A DNA stretch of 64,000 nucleotides from Marinifilum sp965230805. Its GTDB lineage: Bacteria > Bacteroidota > Bacteroidia > Bacteroidales > Marinifilaceae. Made by a program: the position numbers and the translations under genes. Below the pieces are notes generated by a model. The model saw only the letters and a program-made list of their open reading frames with translations. It was not told the DNA's origin and made no database searches. Below, piece by piece: positions 1-9,221 of this stretch; the first letter of the stretch is position 1; the number at the start of each line of letters is the position of its first letter. The DNA is taken from assembly GCF_965230805.1 (NCBI RefSeq), contig NZ_OZ246019.1:310001-374000 (forward strand). The letters are read 5' to 3'.

Positions 1-528
1 AACAGGAATGTCATATTGAAAATACCATTCTCTTAAATCGCTCATGAATGGCGAAACAATCTTATAAGAATAATCGATAATACTACCTTCCTTCACGTTC
101 GTAAAAGCATATTTTTTCTGATTCCACCATCTATTGATATTATCATCTAACAATACCTTTTTTTCTATAGTATTCTTTTTAATAACACCATTTTCCAGAG
201 AATAACTTGTGGCTTTAAACTTTTTTATCTTTTCTTTTCCGTTTGCTCCCTGGTAATATGGTATTGTAATCTTTGCATAATCATACCCACTCTTATCGAG
301 AACTTGTATGCGAGTTTTTTTCTCAAAAACAAACATGATCTGATAATCTTCTTCTATAAAGTAAACATTACCAACATCAAGAATGATTTGTGCAGCAGCA
401 TTTGAATCGATAGGACAAGCTCTTGCTTGCAAATCTTTAACACTTACCTCGGGAAACTTTCTCGAATTGATTTGAGAATATGATAATATTGAGATAAAAA
501 ACGCAATTACTACAATTAATTTTTTCAC
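1..528 (-). CDS. DUF3857-domain protein, partial (3' end outside window)
   Basis: The 5' part (176 codons) of a secreted or envelope protein. It starts with GTG at 528, followed by a signal peptide (MKKLIVVIAFFISILSYSQ). The start overlaps the TGA of the upstream gene as GTGA, which implies translational coupling. After the signal, a region with VGNVYF, VFEKKTRIQVLDKSG and SIIDYSYKIVSPF matches the opening of DUF3857, the domain that normally precedes a transglutaminase-like fold in Bacteroidota. The protein runs off the left edge, so the transglutaminase part cannot be checked. It is probably a paralogue of, and co-transcribed with, the next gene. Function is unknown; an envelope or peptide-processing role is inference. 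Confidence 0.75.
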   Translation of the reverse strand, partial: MKKLIVVIAFFISILSYSQINSRKFPEVSVKDLQARACPIDSNAAAQIILDVGNVYFIEEDYQIMFVFEKKTRIQVLDKSGYDYAKITIPYYQGANGKEKIKKFKATSYSLENGVIKKNTIEKKVLLDDNINRWWNQKKYAFTNVKEGSIIDYSYKIVSPFMSDLREWYFQYDIPV

Positions 529-2378
529 AATTTTCTAAGTAAGATTTTTTGATTTTCTATTTTATTGATGGCGTTAATAAATCTTTTAAACTCCTCATAA
601 TCCTCTTTCTGATAGATTCCTTTATCTAAACAAATTCTTTTATTCACCGATAAAACAGAGTCTTTATAAGTATAAGTTAATTGAATACTGCCAAAGCTTG
701 AAGTTAGTTGATCATCCTCCGGAATATCATCCAGTTTATAGCCTTCTGGTATGCAATAATTAACAGAATCAGTACTCGTTACATTATTCCGAATTGATAT
801 GGGATGGTTTCGATTTGCCGGAAGCGAATTGGGTATGAATCTGCTACAATTAAATGGTTTAATCAGTAAATTTGAACCAAACTTTTGAATGTGTTGCTCT
901 AATGTAATTTCTGAATCCTCAACATACCAATTAATAAAATCCTGCTTCTGAAAACTATAATTTATCGAGTTAATTTTATAATGATCAAACGGCAGTTTAA
1001 AATTTTCAACTCCCCTTCTATCTATCGTAGTATCTTTCGCTAGCAAATTGGTATATTTCTCGAAGGCCACACCACTTAAACTCCTTCTTAAACTTCCCTG
1101 TAGTTTAGTGTCCTTAATTACAAGTTCTGCAAGTAGGTGATTTGAATTATTCTTATGTGAAAATGAAGGTGTTTTGATAACAAAACTATTCTCACCATCA
1201 CAAACCAAAGCATGTTTACCGCATGTAAAACTTCCCCAATAACCAAAAGGTATGTTTTGATTGGTGCATTCTAACCAAACATCACCGCTTTTTAATGGAA
1301 CATACAAAACTGCATGATTAAAATACTGCCCTACAAAACAAGTATCTATGTCTGCTTTTTCATCTCCAGCTCTAATTAGCGAATAGTATGATTTAATTCC
1401 AATCACTTTCAACATGGCTTTCATGTAATTGGTTAAAGCTTTGCAATCGCCATATTTATTATTGCACACATATTTTGCATCAAAGGGTTTCCAACCACCA
1501 ATACCTATAAAAACACCTATATACCTGGTTTCATTTTGCAAATATTCATAAAGGATTCGTACCTTCTCTAAATCAGTTTGTGCATTTTTTACGAGTTCTT
1601 TTATTTTGGCAATCTCATTATCTGGTAATTCATTCAATCCTTTAATCAAATTAGAGTACCAAGAGCCTAACTTACTCCAGGAAATCAACTCGCCTTGCAA
1701 TTCTCCAAATGTAAATTTGTCGGGACTAAAGCGAGCATAAGGATAAAAAGCTTCACTTGGTGATTGAAAAAACTCATCCTCATAAATCGGCCTTACATTG
1801 GATACTTGCCATGAGTAATGATGATAAGCATCTTTTTTTAACAGAACAGTATCAGCTTTAAAGTGATAGAATTTATAATGAAATGGATAATCTTCGGGTA
1901 TTTTGAGATGGTAACTTGATTTCCGAACAGGAATATTCAAGAAGGCTTGAGGAGACCAATCAGGAAAAGAAATAAATTCTTTAGATTTTTGTGAGTAAGC
2001 CAGCTCAATTACATATGGATAACTATCGTAATGGGCGTTAATCTCTTTGTATCTATAATCGTGATGAAAGTAATTACTTAAGGCCGAATAATCCCCAATC
2101 TCTTTCTTTTTAATATTTTTTACCAATTTGCCATTACTGTCAAATATCGATACCGATAAATTTTCGGGCAAGGCTCTATTGGTATAGTAGATTTGCATAT
2201 TGGCAAATCTTCGTCCTTCCGGCGAATTAATTTTTAATACTTTGCGATAAGTGGTAAATAGTTGAGCGGTTTTATTCACCTCACAGGATATGCTATAATC
2301 CAATAATTCTGCATGAATCGATTGTGCCCATAAAGGGACCTCGAGCAATATAAAAAAGATCAATAAGCGATAAACCAT
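525..2378 (-). CDS. Exported DUF3857 / transglutaminase-like protein
   Basis: A 617-residue protein with an N-terminal signal peptide (cleavage near AQS20). A DUF3857-like region spans about residues 40-220 and a transglutaminase-like core about 265-375. The presumed nucleophile is Cys312 in KYGDCKAL and the presumed His is His355 in FNHAVLYV. The third position, usually Asp in a WxDPT motif, reads WLECT (Glu370); this variant is plausible but leaves activity uncertain. Family members are exported or outer-membrane-associated in Bacteroidota and their substrate is unknown. It is the first gene of a two-gene set with the partial DUF3857 gene, joined by a GTGA overlap. Confidence 0.85.
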   Translation of the reverse strand: MVYRLLIFFILLEVPLWAQSIHAELLDYSISCEVNKTAQLFTTYRKVLKINSPEGRRFANMQIYYTNRALPENLSVSIFDSNGKLVKNIKKKEIGDYSALSNYFHHDYRYKEINAHYDSYPYVIELAYSQKSKEFISFPDWSPQAFLNIPVRKSSYHLKIPEDYPFHYKFYHFKADTVLLKKDAYHHYSWQVSNVRPIYEDEFFQSPSEAFYPYARFSPDKFTFGELQGELISWSKLGSWYSNLIKGLNELPDNEIAKIKELVKNAQTDLEKVRILYEYLQNETRYIGVFIGIGGWKPFDAKYVCNNKYGDCKALTNYMKAMLKVIGIKSYYSLIRAGDEKADIDTCFVGQYFNHAVLYVPLKSGDVWLECTNQNIPFGYWGSFTCGKHALVCDGENSFVIKTPSFSHKNNSNHLLAELVIKDTKLQGSLRRSLSGVAFEKYTNLLAKDTTIDRRGVENFKLPFDHYKINSINYSFQKQDFINWYVEDSEITLEQHIQKFGSNLLIKPFNCSRFIPNSLPANRNHPISIRNNVTSTDSVNYCIPEGYKLDDIPEDDQLTSSFGSIQLTYTYKDSVLSVNKRICLDKGIYQKEDYEEFKRFINAINKIENQKILLRKL

Positions 2379-2487
2379 TGAATAAAATAATTTTACACAC
2401 TAAAATAACTATTTAACAAACATCTATTAAATAAGCCACATTATTATTCTGTGTAAAAAGATTAATTTTTTGTTACAAATCAAGCAA

Positions 2488-2520
2488 AAAAAAAGCCGTA
2501 ACATCTGCCACGGCTTTTAA
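2488..2520 (-). terminator. Rho-independent terminator of the nfnAB-ferritin operon
   Basis: The hairpin AAAAGCCGT / ACGGCTTTT has a 10-base loop. Read on the minus strand it is followed by a long T run. It lies just downstream of the ferritin-like gene and in front of the DUF3857 pair. Confidence 0.75.
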
Positions 2521-2536
2521 ATTTTTTTAACTACTT

Positions 2537-2995
2537 CTAATTCTCAGTCAGAATGTTATTATCATACTCCACTTCGAAACGAAGCTTGTGTTTCGCTTCT
2601 TCCTGAGCCAACATTAAGAACATATTACGTGAGATATCGTCTTTAGCGGCAGCAGCTAAATCGTTGTACAGCTTAAAAGCAGCTTTCTCCTTTTTCATTG
2701 CAATTGTTAATGCTTCCTGATAACTAATATTTGTTTTCTCAGTATCCACTTCAATCAGGTAATCTGCAATTTTTAAATCTACAACTTTCTCTTCTGAAAC
2801 GGCATATTCTTTGCCATTCTTTATAGCCTCCAACTTTGCACGATGCCCAAGCTCTTCCAAGGCATATTGCTCAAAAGTATGTTTCATCTCTTGGTGTTCC
2901 ATTTTTGCAGCTAAGGCAGTATAAAAATCAGCAGCCATCTGTTCTTCGTTAATGGCAAAATCTAAGATATCGTCCAATGAATTAAATTCTTTCAT
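2537..2995 (-). CDS. Ferritin-like diiron protein (rubrerythrin-type four-helix bundle)
   Basis: A 152-residue cytosolic protein with two ExxH-containing helices typical of ferritin-like diiron carboxylate proteins: EEQMAADFY and EELGHRAKLE in the first half, EKAAFKLYNDL and EEAKHKLRFE in the second. It has no C-terminal rubredoxin CxxC domain, so it is not a classical rubrerythrin. The family handles iron or peroxide in anaerobes and microaerobes. It follows the NfnB-like gene after 12 bases and is followed by a terminator, so it is the last gene of a three-gene operon. That pairing suggests a redox or oxidative-stress role (inference). Confidence 0.8.
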   Translation of the reverse strand: MKEFNSLDDILDFAINEEQMAADFYTALAAKMEHQEMKHTFEQYALEELGHRAKLEAIKNGKEYAVSEEKVVDLKIADYLIEVDTEKTNISYQEALTIAMKKEKAAFKLYNDLAAAAKDDISRNMFLMLAQEEAKHKLRFEVEYDNNILTEN

Positions 2996-3007
2996 AATGA
3001 TATGTTA

Positions 3008-4510
3008 TTATTGTTCCACTTTCTGAGAAATATACTTCTCTTTCAAATAAATATCCATATTGGCGGCAGCTTTACGGCCATCACCCATTGCAAGAATTAC
3101 AGTAGCACCACCACGAACGATATCGCCACCTGCAAACACTTCCGGGATAGATGATTGCATCTTATCTTTTACCACTTCAATGGTTCCCCATTTCGAAACG
3201 TCAAGTCCTTCGACCGAGTTAGGAATTAATGGGTTAGGCGAAACACCAACTGCAACCACTACTACCGTTGCGTCGATATTATATTCCGATCCTTCCATAG
3301 GAATCGGTCTTCTGCGTCCCGAAGCATCAGGCTCTCCCAATTCCATTTTCTGAACTTTAACTTGCTTTACACGACCGTTTCCGTCGGCAATGTACTCAAT
3401 AGGATTTGTTAGGGTCAAGAACTCAACACCTTCTTGTTTGGCATGATGAACCTCTTCAACACGTGCCGGCATTTCTTCTTCGGAACGACGATAAACAATC
3501 ATGGCTTTTTCAGCTCCCAAACGTTTGGCAGTTCGAACCGAGTCCATGGCAGTATTACCACCACCAACTACTACTACATTTTTACCGCGAAGTACCGGAG
3601 TATCGGAGTTTAAATCATCAGCTCCCATTAAGTTAACACGAGTCAAATATTCATTTGATGATAAAATACCATTGGAATTCTCTCCCGGAATATTCATGAA
3701 TCTTGGTAAACCAGCTCCTGATCCTACATAAAAAGCTTTGTAACCTTCTTCTTTAAGATCTTCTAAACTTGCAGTTTGTCCTACAATATAATTGGTAATA
3801 AACTTAACCCCCATTTTGCTAAGGTTGTCGATTTCCACATCAACAACGGCATTTGGCAAACGGAATTCAGGAATACCATACTTTAATACACCACCAATTT
3901 CGTGAAGTGCTTCGAATACGGTAACATCATAACCCATTTTTGCCATATCGCCAGCAAAAGACAAACCCGAAGGGCCAGAACCAATAACCGCTACTTTAAC
4001 CCCATTAGATTCTGCACATTCGGGAACTGCAATTTCGCCCGATTCTCTTTCCCAATCGGCAGCAAAACGTTCCAAATGACCAATAGCTACCGATGGTTGG
4101 TTTAGTTTTTCCACATAGAAACACTTCTGTTCACACTGTACTTCCTGTGGACAAACGCGACCACAAACTGCAGGCAATGCACTGGTTTCTTTCAATACAG
4201 AAGCAGCTTTTCCAAACTCACCTCTCTCGATATTCTTAATAAACTTAGGAATGTTGATACTTACCGGACATCCCTCCATGCAGGTTGGATTTACACAGTC
4301 CATACAACGAGTAGCCTCAAGAACAGCCTGCTCTTTGCTAAGTCCGTTATTTACCTCGATTCTTTGTGATTTAATACGCTCACTAGGGGCTTGTTCCGAC
4401 ATTTCAACCCTTTCAATAGCCATTCTTTCTTTGGCTTTTGTTTTCTTTTGGAGTTCGACTCTCCACTCTTTTTTGCGCTCGTTTTTTATATACTCTTCAG
4501 ACCTTTCCAT
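3008..4510 (-). CDS. nfnB: NfnB-type NADPH-binding subunit / glutamate synthase small-subunit homologue
   Basis: A 500-residue flavoprotein. An N-terminal double [4Fe-4S] region has Cys69-x2-Cys72-x4-Cys77-x3-Cys81 and Cys116-x3-Cys120-x5-Cys126-x3-Cys130. An FAD-binding GSGPSG follows at about 177-182, then a second Rossmann motif VVVGGGNTAMDS, ending in an FAGGDIVRGGATVILAMG block. On its own this is the GltD/GltA-like fold. Directly upstream (33 bases) lies a ferredoxin-NADP reductase-like subunit, the arrangement of NfnAB, which couples NADH and reduced ferredoxin to NADP+ reduction by flavin-based electron bifurcation. No glutamate synthase large subunit is nearby. The Nfn assignment therefore rests on domain content plus pairing. 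Confidence 0.85.
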   Translation of the reverse strand: MERSEEYIKNERKKEWRVELQKKTKAKERMAIERVEMSEQAPSERIKSQRIEVNNGLSKEQAVLEATRCMDCVNPTCMEGCPVSINIPKFIKNIERGEFGKAASVLKETSALPAVCGRVCPQEVQCEQKCFYVEKLNQPSVAIGHLERFAADWERESGEIAVPECAESNGVKVAVIGSGPSGLSFAGDMAKMGYDVTVFEALHEIGGVLKYGIPEFRLPNAVVDVEIDNLSKMGVKFITNYIVGQTASLEDLKEEGYKAFYVGSGAGLPRFMNIPGENSNGILSSNEYLTRVNLMGADDLNSDTPVLRGKNVVVVGGGNTAMDSVRTAKRLGAEKAMIVYRRSEEEMPARVEEVHHAKQEGVEFLTLTNPIEYIADGNGRVKQVKVQKMELGEPDASGRRRPIPMEGSEYNIDATVVVVAVGVSPNPLIPNSVEGLDVSKWGTIEVVKDKMQSSIPEVFAGGDIVRGGATVILAMGDGRKAAANMDIYLKEKYISQKVEQ

Positions 4511-4543
4511 TGTCCTGATTTTGTTGTTGTTCTTGTTTGTTGA

Positions 4544-5362
4544 TTATTCCTGAAAGTGATCCATTTTGTCCTGTTCTTCCGATTTGTATCCGCCCAATCT
4601 CGACATCATTTCATCAAAGTCGATTTTATGAGCATCGAATTCAGGTCCATCTACGCAAGTAAATTTGGTTTTACCATCAACGGTAACGCGGCATGCGCCA
4701 CACATTCCTGTACCGTCAACCATAATACTGTTCAAACTTGCCATGGTTGGAATTTCAAACTTCTTGGTCAGCAGAGAACAGAATTTCATCATAATAGCAG
4801 GACCAATTGTAATACACTCATCAATTTTCTCACGCTGTATTACTTCTTCCATACCTTCTGTAATCAAACCTTTCTTTCCGTAGGATCCATCATCAGTCAT
4901 AATGATTACCTCATCGGAATATTTACGCATTTCATCTTCAAGAATTAGAAGATCTTTGTTTCGCGCAGCAAGAACAGTAATTACCTTATTTCCTGCTTTC
5001 TTATATCCTTCAACAATTGGTAACAGAGGTGCAACACCTACACCACCACCGCAACAAAGCACCGTACCTACATTATGTATTTCGGTTGGTTTTCCAAGTG
5101 GACCAACTAAATCTGTTACGTAATCACCTGCCTCAAGGGCACATAATTTCTGAGAAGAAACCCCCATTTTCTGTACAATCATGGTAATGGTTCCTTGCTT
5201 TACATCTGCACCAGCAATGGTCAGAGGAATTCGTTCTCCTTTTTCGCCAACTCTCACAATAACGAAGTTACCTGGTTTGCGTGCTTTTGCAATCAAAGGA
5301 GCTTCAACTACAAGTTTTACTACTTTTTCTGAAAAATCTTCTTTTTCAACAATCTTGTTCAT
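4544..5362 (-). CDS. nfnA: NfnA-type ferredoxin-NADP+ reductase subunit (SudB-like)
   Basis: A 272-residue protein of the dihydroorotate dehydrogenase electron-transfer / ferredoxin-NADP reductase family. An N-terminal FAD-binding beta barrel includes GERIPLTIAG. A nucleotide-binding stretch, CCGGGVGVAPLLP, follows near 103-115. A C-terminal iron-sulfur motif has Cys221, Cys224 and Cys236 (MCGACRVTVDG...FTC). NfnA proteins bind NAD(H) and a [2Fe-2S] cluster. It is the first gene of the operon nfnA-nfnB-ferritin, with an untranslated gap of about 400 bases upstream in which no clear promoter was recognised. Confidence 0.85.
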   Translation of the reverse strand: MNKIVEKEDFSEKVVKLVVEAPLIAKARKPGNFVIVRVGEKGERIPLTIAGADVKQGTITMIVQKMGVSSQKLCALEAGDYVTDLVGPLGKPTEIHNVGTVLCCGGGVGVAPLLPIVEGYKKAGNKVITVLAARNKDLLILEDEMRKYSDEVIIMTDDGSYGKKGLITEGMEEVIQREKIDECITIGPAIMMKFCSLLTKKFEIPTMASLNSIMVDGTGMCGACRVTVDGKTKFTCVDGPEFDAHKIDFDEMMSRLGGYKSEEQDKMDHFQE

Positions 5363-5589
5363 TACGCTTTCTAATAAATGAATGAAAAAACTGAATCATT
5401 CATGACTGGAACTTGCTAATTCGCAATCGTTTCCATGTCTGAACCTCAGTATTTATTTCTATTCCAAATGTATAAAGAAGTGACATACTGACCTACAGCG
5501 GAAAAAGTATTTTTAAACAGTTTTTTAGTTTAGGATTAATCTAAATAGATTCTGATCTGGCAAACTCATCTGTTTATAATTTTTTTCCA

Positions 5590-5640
5590 TTTATAAGTTG
5601 TAAGCTGCAAGATCAAAATAATCATGTTCGTTTCATAATT
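5590..5640 (+). repeat. Degenerate dispersed repeat, copy 1 (GCAAGATCA-type)
   Basis: The segment contains CAAGATCAAAATAATCATG preceded by a TTCCATTT-like lead. Related segments lie at 9125-9178 (inverted) and 24150-24205. All three are intergenic. The rest of 5363-5720 shows nothing recognisable. Confidence 0.4.
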
Positions 5641-5720
5641 ACTTCAATTTCATTGATATGCACACCTAGCATTTTGAACAAACAAATCTGGGTTTTAATC
5701 GTTTTACTATTCCCTTTTTT

Positions 5721-5747
5721 TTGATCCAGTTCTTTATTTTATATTTG
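5721..5747 (+). promoter_or_regulatory. Bacteroidota-type promoter for the PLDc_N gene
   Basis: A TTG at 5721 and a perfect TAnnTTTG box (TATATTTG, 5740-5747) are separated by 16 bases, 29 bases before the ATG at 5777. The spacer is slightly short relative to the usual consensus. Confidence 0.5.
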
Positions 5748-5776
5748 AGCTGAAACAAAAGATTAGAAAACAAAAC

Positions 5777-5980
5777 ATGATTACTTCGGTACTATTTAAT
5801 ATCTGGCTGCTACTTAAAATAGTTGCCATTCTCATACCAATAATTGCAATAGTAGATATCTTCAAAAGAAAATTATTGGGAATAGATAAATTAATTTGGA
5901 TACTACTGGTAATCTTTCTTCCAATTATTGGCTCCATTATCTATTTTTACGACCGCATTAAGCATCGAAACGGAAAATAG
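5777..5980 (+). CDS. Small membrane protein, PLDc_N-like
   Basis: A 67-residue protein with two hydrophobic segments (about 7-27 and 37-57) around a short charged turn (DIFKRKLLGIDK), ending in YDRIKHRNGK. The pattern resembles the stand-alone phospholipase D nuclease N-terminal (PLDc_N) family: two helices, a conserved W..L.I.LP.IG and a basic tail. Such small proteins sit in the inner membrane and their function is unknown. A good -7 box lies upstream, and it may be co-transcribed with the SUI1 gene 79 bases downstream. Confidence 0.7.
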   Translation: MITSVLFNIWLLLKIVAILIPIIAIVDIFKRKLLGIDKLIWILLVIFLPIIGSIIYFYDRIKHRNGK

Positions 5981-6059
5981 GCATCTTAGCTGTTACATAG
6001 TTCGAAAAATTAACAGCATACAACTGGCTTTTTTTACTTTAAACTTTATCCTTTTTGAA

Positions 6060-6395
6060 ATGGCTAAAAAGAAAAAAAATATCGTGTACTCCACGAATCC
6101 GGATTACAATTACGAATACGAAGAAGATTTTATTGAAGAAACACTTCCTCCCAATCAGCAGAATTTAAAAGTGTTGCTTGACAAAAAACAGCGCAAAGGT
6201 AAGGTGGTTACATTAATTGAAGGTTTTGTAGGCAGTCCGGATGATTTAAAAGATTTGGAAAAAATGCTTAAGTCGAAATGTGGCGGCGGCGGATCTGCCA
6301 AGGATGGGGAAATCCTGATTCAAGGAGATCATCGTGATAAGATTATGGATCTTCTTAAAGCGGAAGGCTATAAAGTTAAAAGAGTTGGCGGTTAA
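6060..6395 (+). CDS. SUI1/eIF1-like translation factor (YciH family)
   Basis: A 111-residue protein. The ATG at 6060 (MAKKKKNIVYSTNP) was chosen because an upstream in-frame extension reads through the preceding gene's end and is not protein-like. The C-terminal half carries the SUI1 signature: KVVTLIEGFVGSPDDLKDL, then LKSKCGGGGSAKDGEI, then GDHRDKIMDLLKAEGYKVKRVGG. Homologues act in start-codon fidelity in archaea and eukaryotes. The bacterial role is less clear; ribosome association is inferred from the family. Confidence 0.9.
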   Translation: MAKKKKNIVYSTNPDYNYEYEEDFIEETLPPNQQNLKVLLDKKQRKGKVVTLIEGFVGSPDDLKDLEKMLKSKCGGGGSAKDGEILIQGDHRDKIMDLLKAEGYKVKRVGG

Positions 6396-6455
6396 TTTTA
6401 ATATTTACACCGTACAGACTCGCAGCCGTGCGTCTCTGAACCATACAAATACAAT

Positions 6456-6487
6456 AAACCCCGAAATCCGATAGATTCCGGGGTTTC
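6456..6487. terminator. Bidirectional terminator between SUI1 and purC
   Basis: A hairpin AAACCCCGAAATC / GATTCCGGGGTTT with one mismatch and a short loop. It sits between two convergent genes and can serve both. Confidence 0.7.
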
Positions 6488-6507
6488 TAGTATCTGGAAA
6501 TCATATT

Positions 6508-7455
6508 TTAGATTTCTTGCAAACAAGCTTCGATATTCTTTTCGATTCTTTCCTTAACACTGGTTGCTTCAGCTTTAACGAATTTCTCGCCAATAATTTG
6601 CTCGTACAATTCGATATAGCGTTCAGAAATCTGATTAATTCTTGCTTCATCCATTTCAGGAATCTCTTGTCCTTCTTTACCTTGGAAACCATTTTCCATT
6701 AACCACTCACGTACAAACTCTTTTGAAAGCTGTTTTTGAGCTTCACCGTTTGCCAGGCGCTCTTGGTAACCTTCAGTGTAGAAATAACGCGACGAATCAG
6801 GAGTATGAATCTCGTCAATCAGGTAAATTTTGCCATCTTTCTTACCGAACTCATATTTGGTATCAACCAAAATCAGTCCTTTTTCAGCAGCAATCTCAGT
6901 TCCTCTTTGGAATAAAGCCTTTGTATACTCTTCCAACTTTGTATAATCCTCCTCCGAAACCAATCCCTGAGCTAATATTTCTTCTCTTGAGATATCTTCA
7001 TCGTGACCTTCCAATGCCTTGGTAGTTGGAGTAATAATTGGCTTTTCGAACTTTTGGTTTTCAACCATTCCTTCGGGAAGTGGCACCCCGCACAAAGTTC
7101 TTTTTCCAGCCTTGTACTCTCTCCAGGCATGTCCTGTAAGGTATCCGCGAATTACCATTTCAACCATGAAAGGCTCCGCAAGATGACCAACAGTTACCAT
7201 TGGATCGGGAGTAGCAATCTTCCAATTTGGAACAATATCCGCAGTTGCGTCTAAGAAGCGTGCTGCTATTTGATTCAAAACCTGTCCTTTAAAAGGAATT
7301 CCCTTTGGCAATACAACATCAAATGCTGAAATACGATCCGAAACAACCATTGCAAGATATTCGTCTTTGATATTATAAACGTCTCTTACCTTACCTTTGT
7401 AAACATTCTTTTGATTCGGAAAATTAAAATCTGTTTTTACAATAGCTTCTTTCAT
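6508..7455 (-). CDS. purC: Phosphoribosylaminoimidazole-succinocarboxamide synthase (SAICAR synthase)
   Basis: A 315-residue enzyme of de novo purine synthesis that ligates aspartate to CAIR with ATP. Family motifs are clear: the N-terminal YKGKVRDVYNI, VVSDRISAFDVVLP, the region MVIRGYLTGHAWREYKAGKRTLCGV, LVDTKYEFG and LIDEIHTPDSSRY (the SAICAR synthetase signature). The length fits the longer form found in Bacteroidota and yeast. It stands alone, with an untranslated gap of about 570 bases upstream that holds MITE copy 1. Confidence 0.97.
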   Translation of the reverse strand: MKEAIVKTDFNFPNQKNVYKGKVRDVYNIKDEYLAMVVSDRISAFDVVLPKGIPFKGQVLNQIAARFLDATADIVPNWKIATPDPMVTVGHLAEPFMVEMVIRGYLTGHAWREYKAGKRTLCGVPLPEGMVENQKFEKPIITPTTKALEGHDEDISREEILAQGLVSEEDYTKLEEYTKALFQRGTEIAAEKGLILVDTKYEFGKKDGKIYLIDEIHTPDSSRYFYTEGYQERLANGEAQKQLSKEFVREWLMENGFQGKEGQEIPEMDEARINQISERYIELYEQIIGEKFVKAEATSVKERIEKNIEACLQEI

Positions 7456-7780
7456 TGCTCCAAAAATTCAATAGTTTATAAAACGGTTTAAAATTATACC
7501 AGTATTACCTTAAAACAAGTCTCTTTCTTTTGTCCTTTTTTTTTATTCTTCTTTAAATGATATCGGCCTGGCTACGCTACACCTCTATTTTCAGCTTGAA
7601 TAATCTCAAAAGAATTTTAACCACCCATTTCATAATAAAACCGGAATTAAGCCAAAAGCCATTAGCTGTTAGCCATTTTCAATTAATTGCGAATATAGAT
7701 AAAAGTAAAATTGTAGGAAAGAACAAATGTCGAATTTGTTACAGAAAATTCACCTTTGATTTATCCAATAGGGAAAACCC

Positions 7781-7945
7781 TAGTGTGAAGAGTGTTAATA
7801 AAACGAATTAAAGTTTTTGAAAATATTTTTCTTTTTACAAGGCAAGGTTTACAGGCATAGCCGTAGCTACGGCGAAAAAGCTTAACGCAGTAGAAAGGAA
7901 AATAGGTCAAAAAATTAGTTCGGGGAATTAGCATTCTTTACACTA
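7781..7945 (-). mobile_element. 165-bp MITE, copy 1 (inverted relative to copies 2 and 3)
   Basis: The element is bounded by imperfect 14-base terminal inverted repeats TAGTGTGAAGAGTG / CATTCTTTACACTA. A central palindrome GCCGTAGCTACGGC lies inside. Its reverse complement is identical over all 165 bases to 27840-28004 and differs at two bases from 44471-44635. It has no ORF. The outer TA could be a TA target duplication as made by IS630/mariner-type transposases (inference). A purported ORF from 7557 runs into it and is not real. The rest of 7456-8026 shows no gene. Confidence 0.85.
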
Positions 7946-8026
7946 ATTATTCAAAAAGTCAGTAAATACTTAAAGTATCAAATTACATAAAGCAGCTCAT
8001 TACTAATCACTGTCACCGTCATTTTT

Positions 8027-9013
8027 CTATTTCTCTTCCAGCTTTTTTTCTTTGACCTTTTGCTCTGCCCTTTCATCTTCCTTCTCGTAAGCTGCAACAA
8101 TTTCTTTTACCAATCGGTGACGAATAATATCTGAACTATCGAACTCAACCATAGCTATTCCTTTGATCTTCCTTAGAATCCGAAATGCTTGTATTAAACC
8201 GGATTGCTGTTTTCTTGGCAAGTCGATTTGAGTGATATCACCTGTAATCATGAATTTGCCACTGGTTCCCATACGAGTTAGGAACATCTTTAACTGTTTG
8301 GTGGTTGTATTTTGTGCCTCATCCAGTATTACAAATGCATCGTTTAAAGTTCTGCCTCGCATGTAAGCCAATGGTGCAATCTGGATTACTTCAGCTTCCA
8401 AGTAATCTGCTAATTTTCGTGGAGGAATCATATCCAATAAGGCATCGTAAAGCGGTTGCAAATAAGGATCGATCTTCTCTTTTAGATCACCCGGAAGAAA
8501 ACCAAGATTCTCTCCCGCTTCTACTGCCGGCCGACTTAAAATGATTCGTTTTACTTCCTGATTTCGCAGCGCTTTAACCGCTAGAGCGATGGCTGTGTAA
8601 GTTTTTCCTGAACCGGCTGGCCCCACCGCAAACACCATATCGTTTTTAGCAGATCTTTCTACCAGCTTGTGCTGATTCGTTGTTTTTGCACGAATAATCT
8701 TTCCATTATTCCCAAAAATGATTACACTTTCCGGATCATCGGGATCTTGAATACCTGGTGTATTTTCCAGAATAATTCGCTTGATGTTGGAAAGAGTAAT
8801 AACATTGTATTGATTGTAGTGTTGAATTATCAGATTTATTTTATCCTCGAATATCTCAAGTGTTTTTTTCTCTCCGCTGGCAATGATTTCATTTCCTCGG
8901 CCAACAATTTTAAGTTTCGGAAAGAATTCCTTGATAAGGTCAAATTTTGAATTGTTAATCCCATAAAATTCAAGTGGATCAATTACTCCTAAAGATATAC
9001 TCTTTTCTATCAT
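8027..9013 (-). CDS. phoH: PhoH-family ATPase (YbeZ-like)
   Basis: A 328-residue cytosolic P-loop ATPase. The N-terminal region (about 1-100) is KH-like (GVIDPLEFYGINNSKFD...), followed by Walker A GPAGSGKT near 133-140, Walker B DAFVILDEAQNTT, and the PhoH pattern FLTRMGTSGKFMITGDITQIDLP. YbeZ-type PhoH proteins associate with ribosome and RNA quality control, usually with the RNase YbeY, which is not adjacent here. The C-terminus is a lysine/glutamate-rich tail. Confidence 0.93.
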   Translation of the reverse strand: MIEKSISLGVIDPLEFYGINNSKFDLIKEFFPKLKIVGRGNEIIASGEKKTLEIFEDKINLIIQHYNQYNVITLSNIKRIILENTPGIQDPDDPESVIIFGNNGKIIRAKTTNQHKLVERSAKNDMVFAVGPAGSGKTYTAIALAVKALRNQEVKRIILSRPAVEAGENLGFLPGDLKEKIDPYLQPLYDALLDMIPPRKLADYLEAEVIQIAPLAYMRGRTLNDAFVILDEAQNTTTKQLKMFLTRMGTSGKFMITGDITQIDLPRKQQSGLIQAFRILRKIKGIAMVEFDSSDIIRHRLVKEIVAAYEKEDERAEQKVKEKKLEEK

Positions 9014-9124
9014 ATAATTCTATCAGTATTCATTACATTTGAGCTCACAAATTAGTTATTAATTCTGATTTGTGAACTTGTAGTTTGCAAGAAACTGTTA
9101 AAAATTTTTTACTTCAGCTTTTCA

Positions 9125-9178
9125 TACACAAAAAAACAGGCATGATTATTATGATCTTGCAATTTCCATCTGACAAAT
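9125..9178 (-). repeat. Degenerate dispersed repeat, copy 2
   Basis: On the minus strand it reads TTTGTCAGATGGAAATTGC followed by AAGATCATAATAATCATG. It aligns with 24150-24205 (TTTGTCAGATGCAAGTCAC then AAGATCAAGACAATCATA) and more loosely with 5590-5640. Confidence 0.4.
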
Positions 9179-9221
9179 GACAAAAAATTATAACCAGATG
9201 AAATATTCAAATAAAAATCCA

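Noticed and set aside
3060..3353. Antisense ORFs over nfnB, nfnA, purC and others
   Set aside because: They are shadow frames of well-supported minus-strand genes.
7557..7811. 84-residue ORF before phoH
   Set aside because: It runs into MITE copy 1, is low in protein-like character and has no homologous look.
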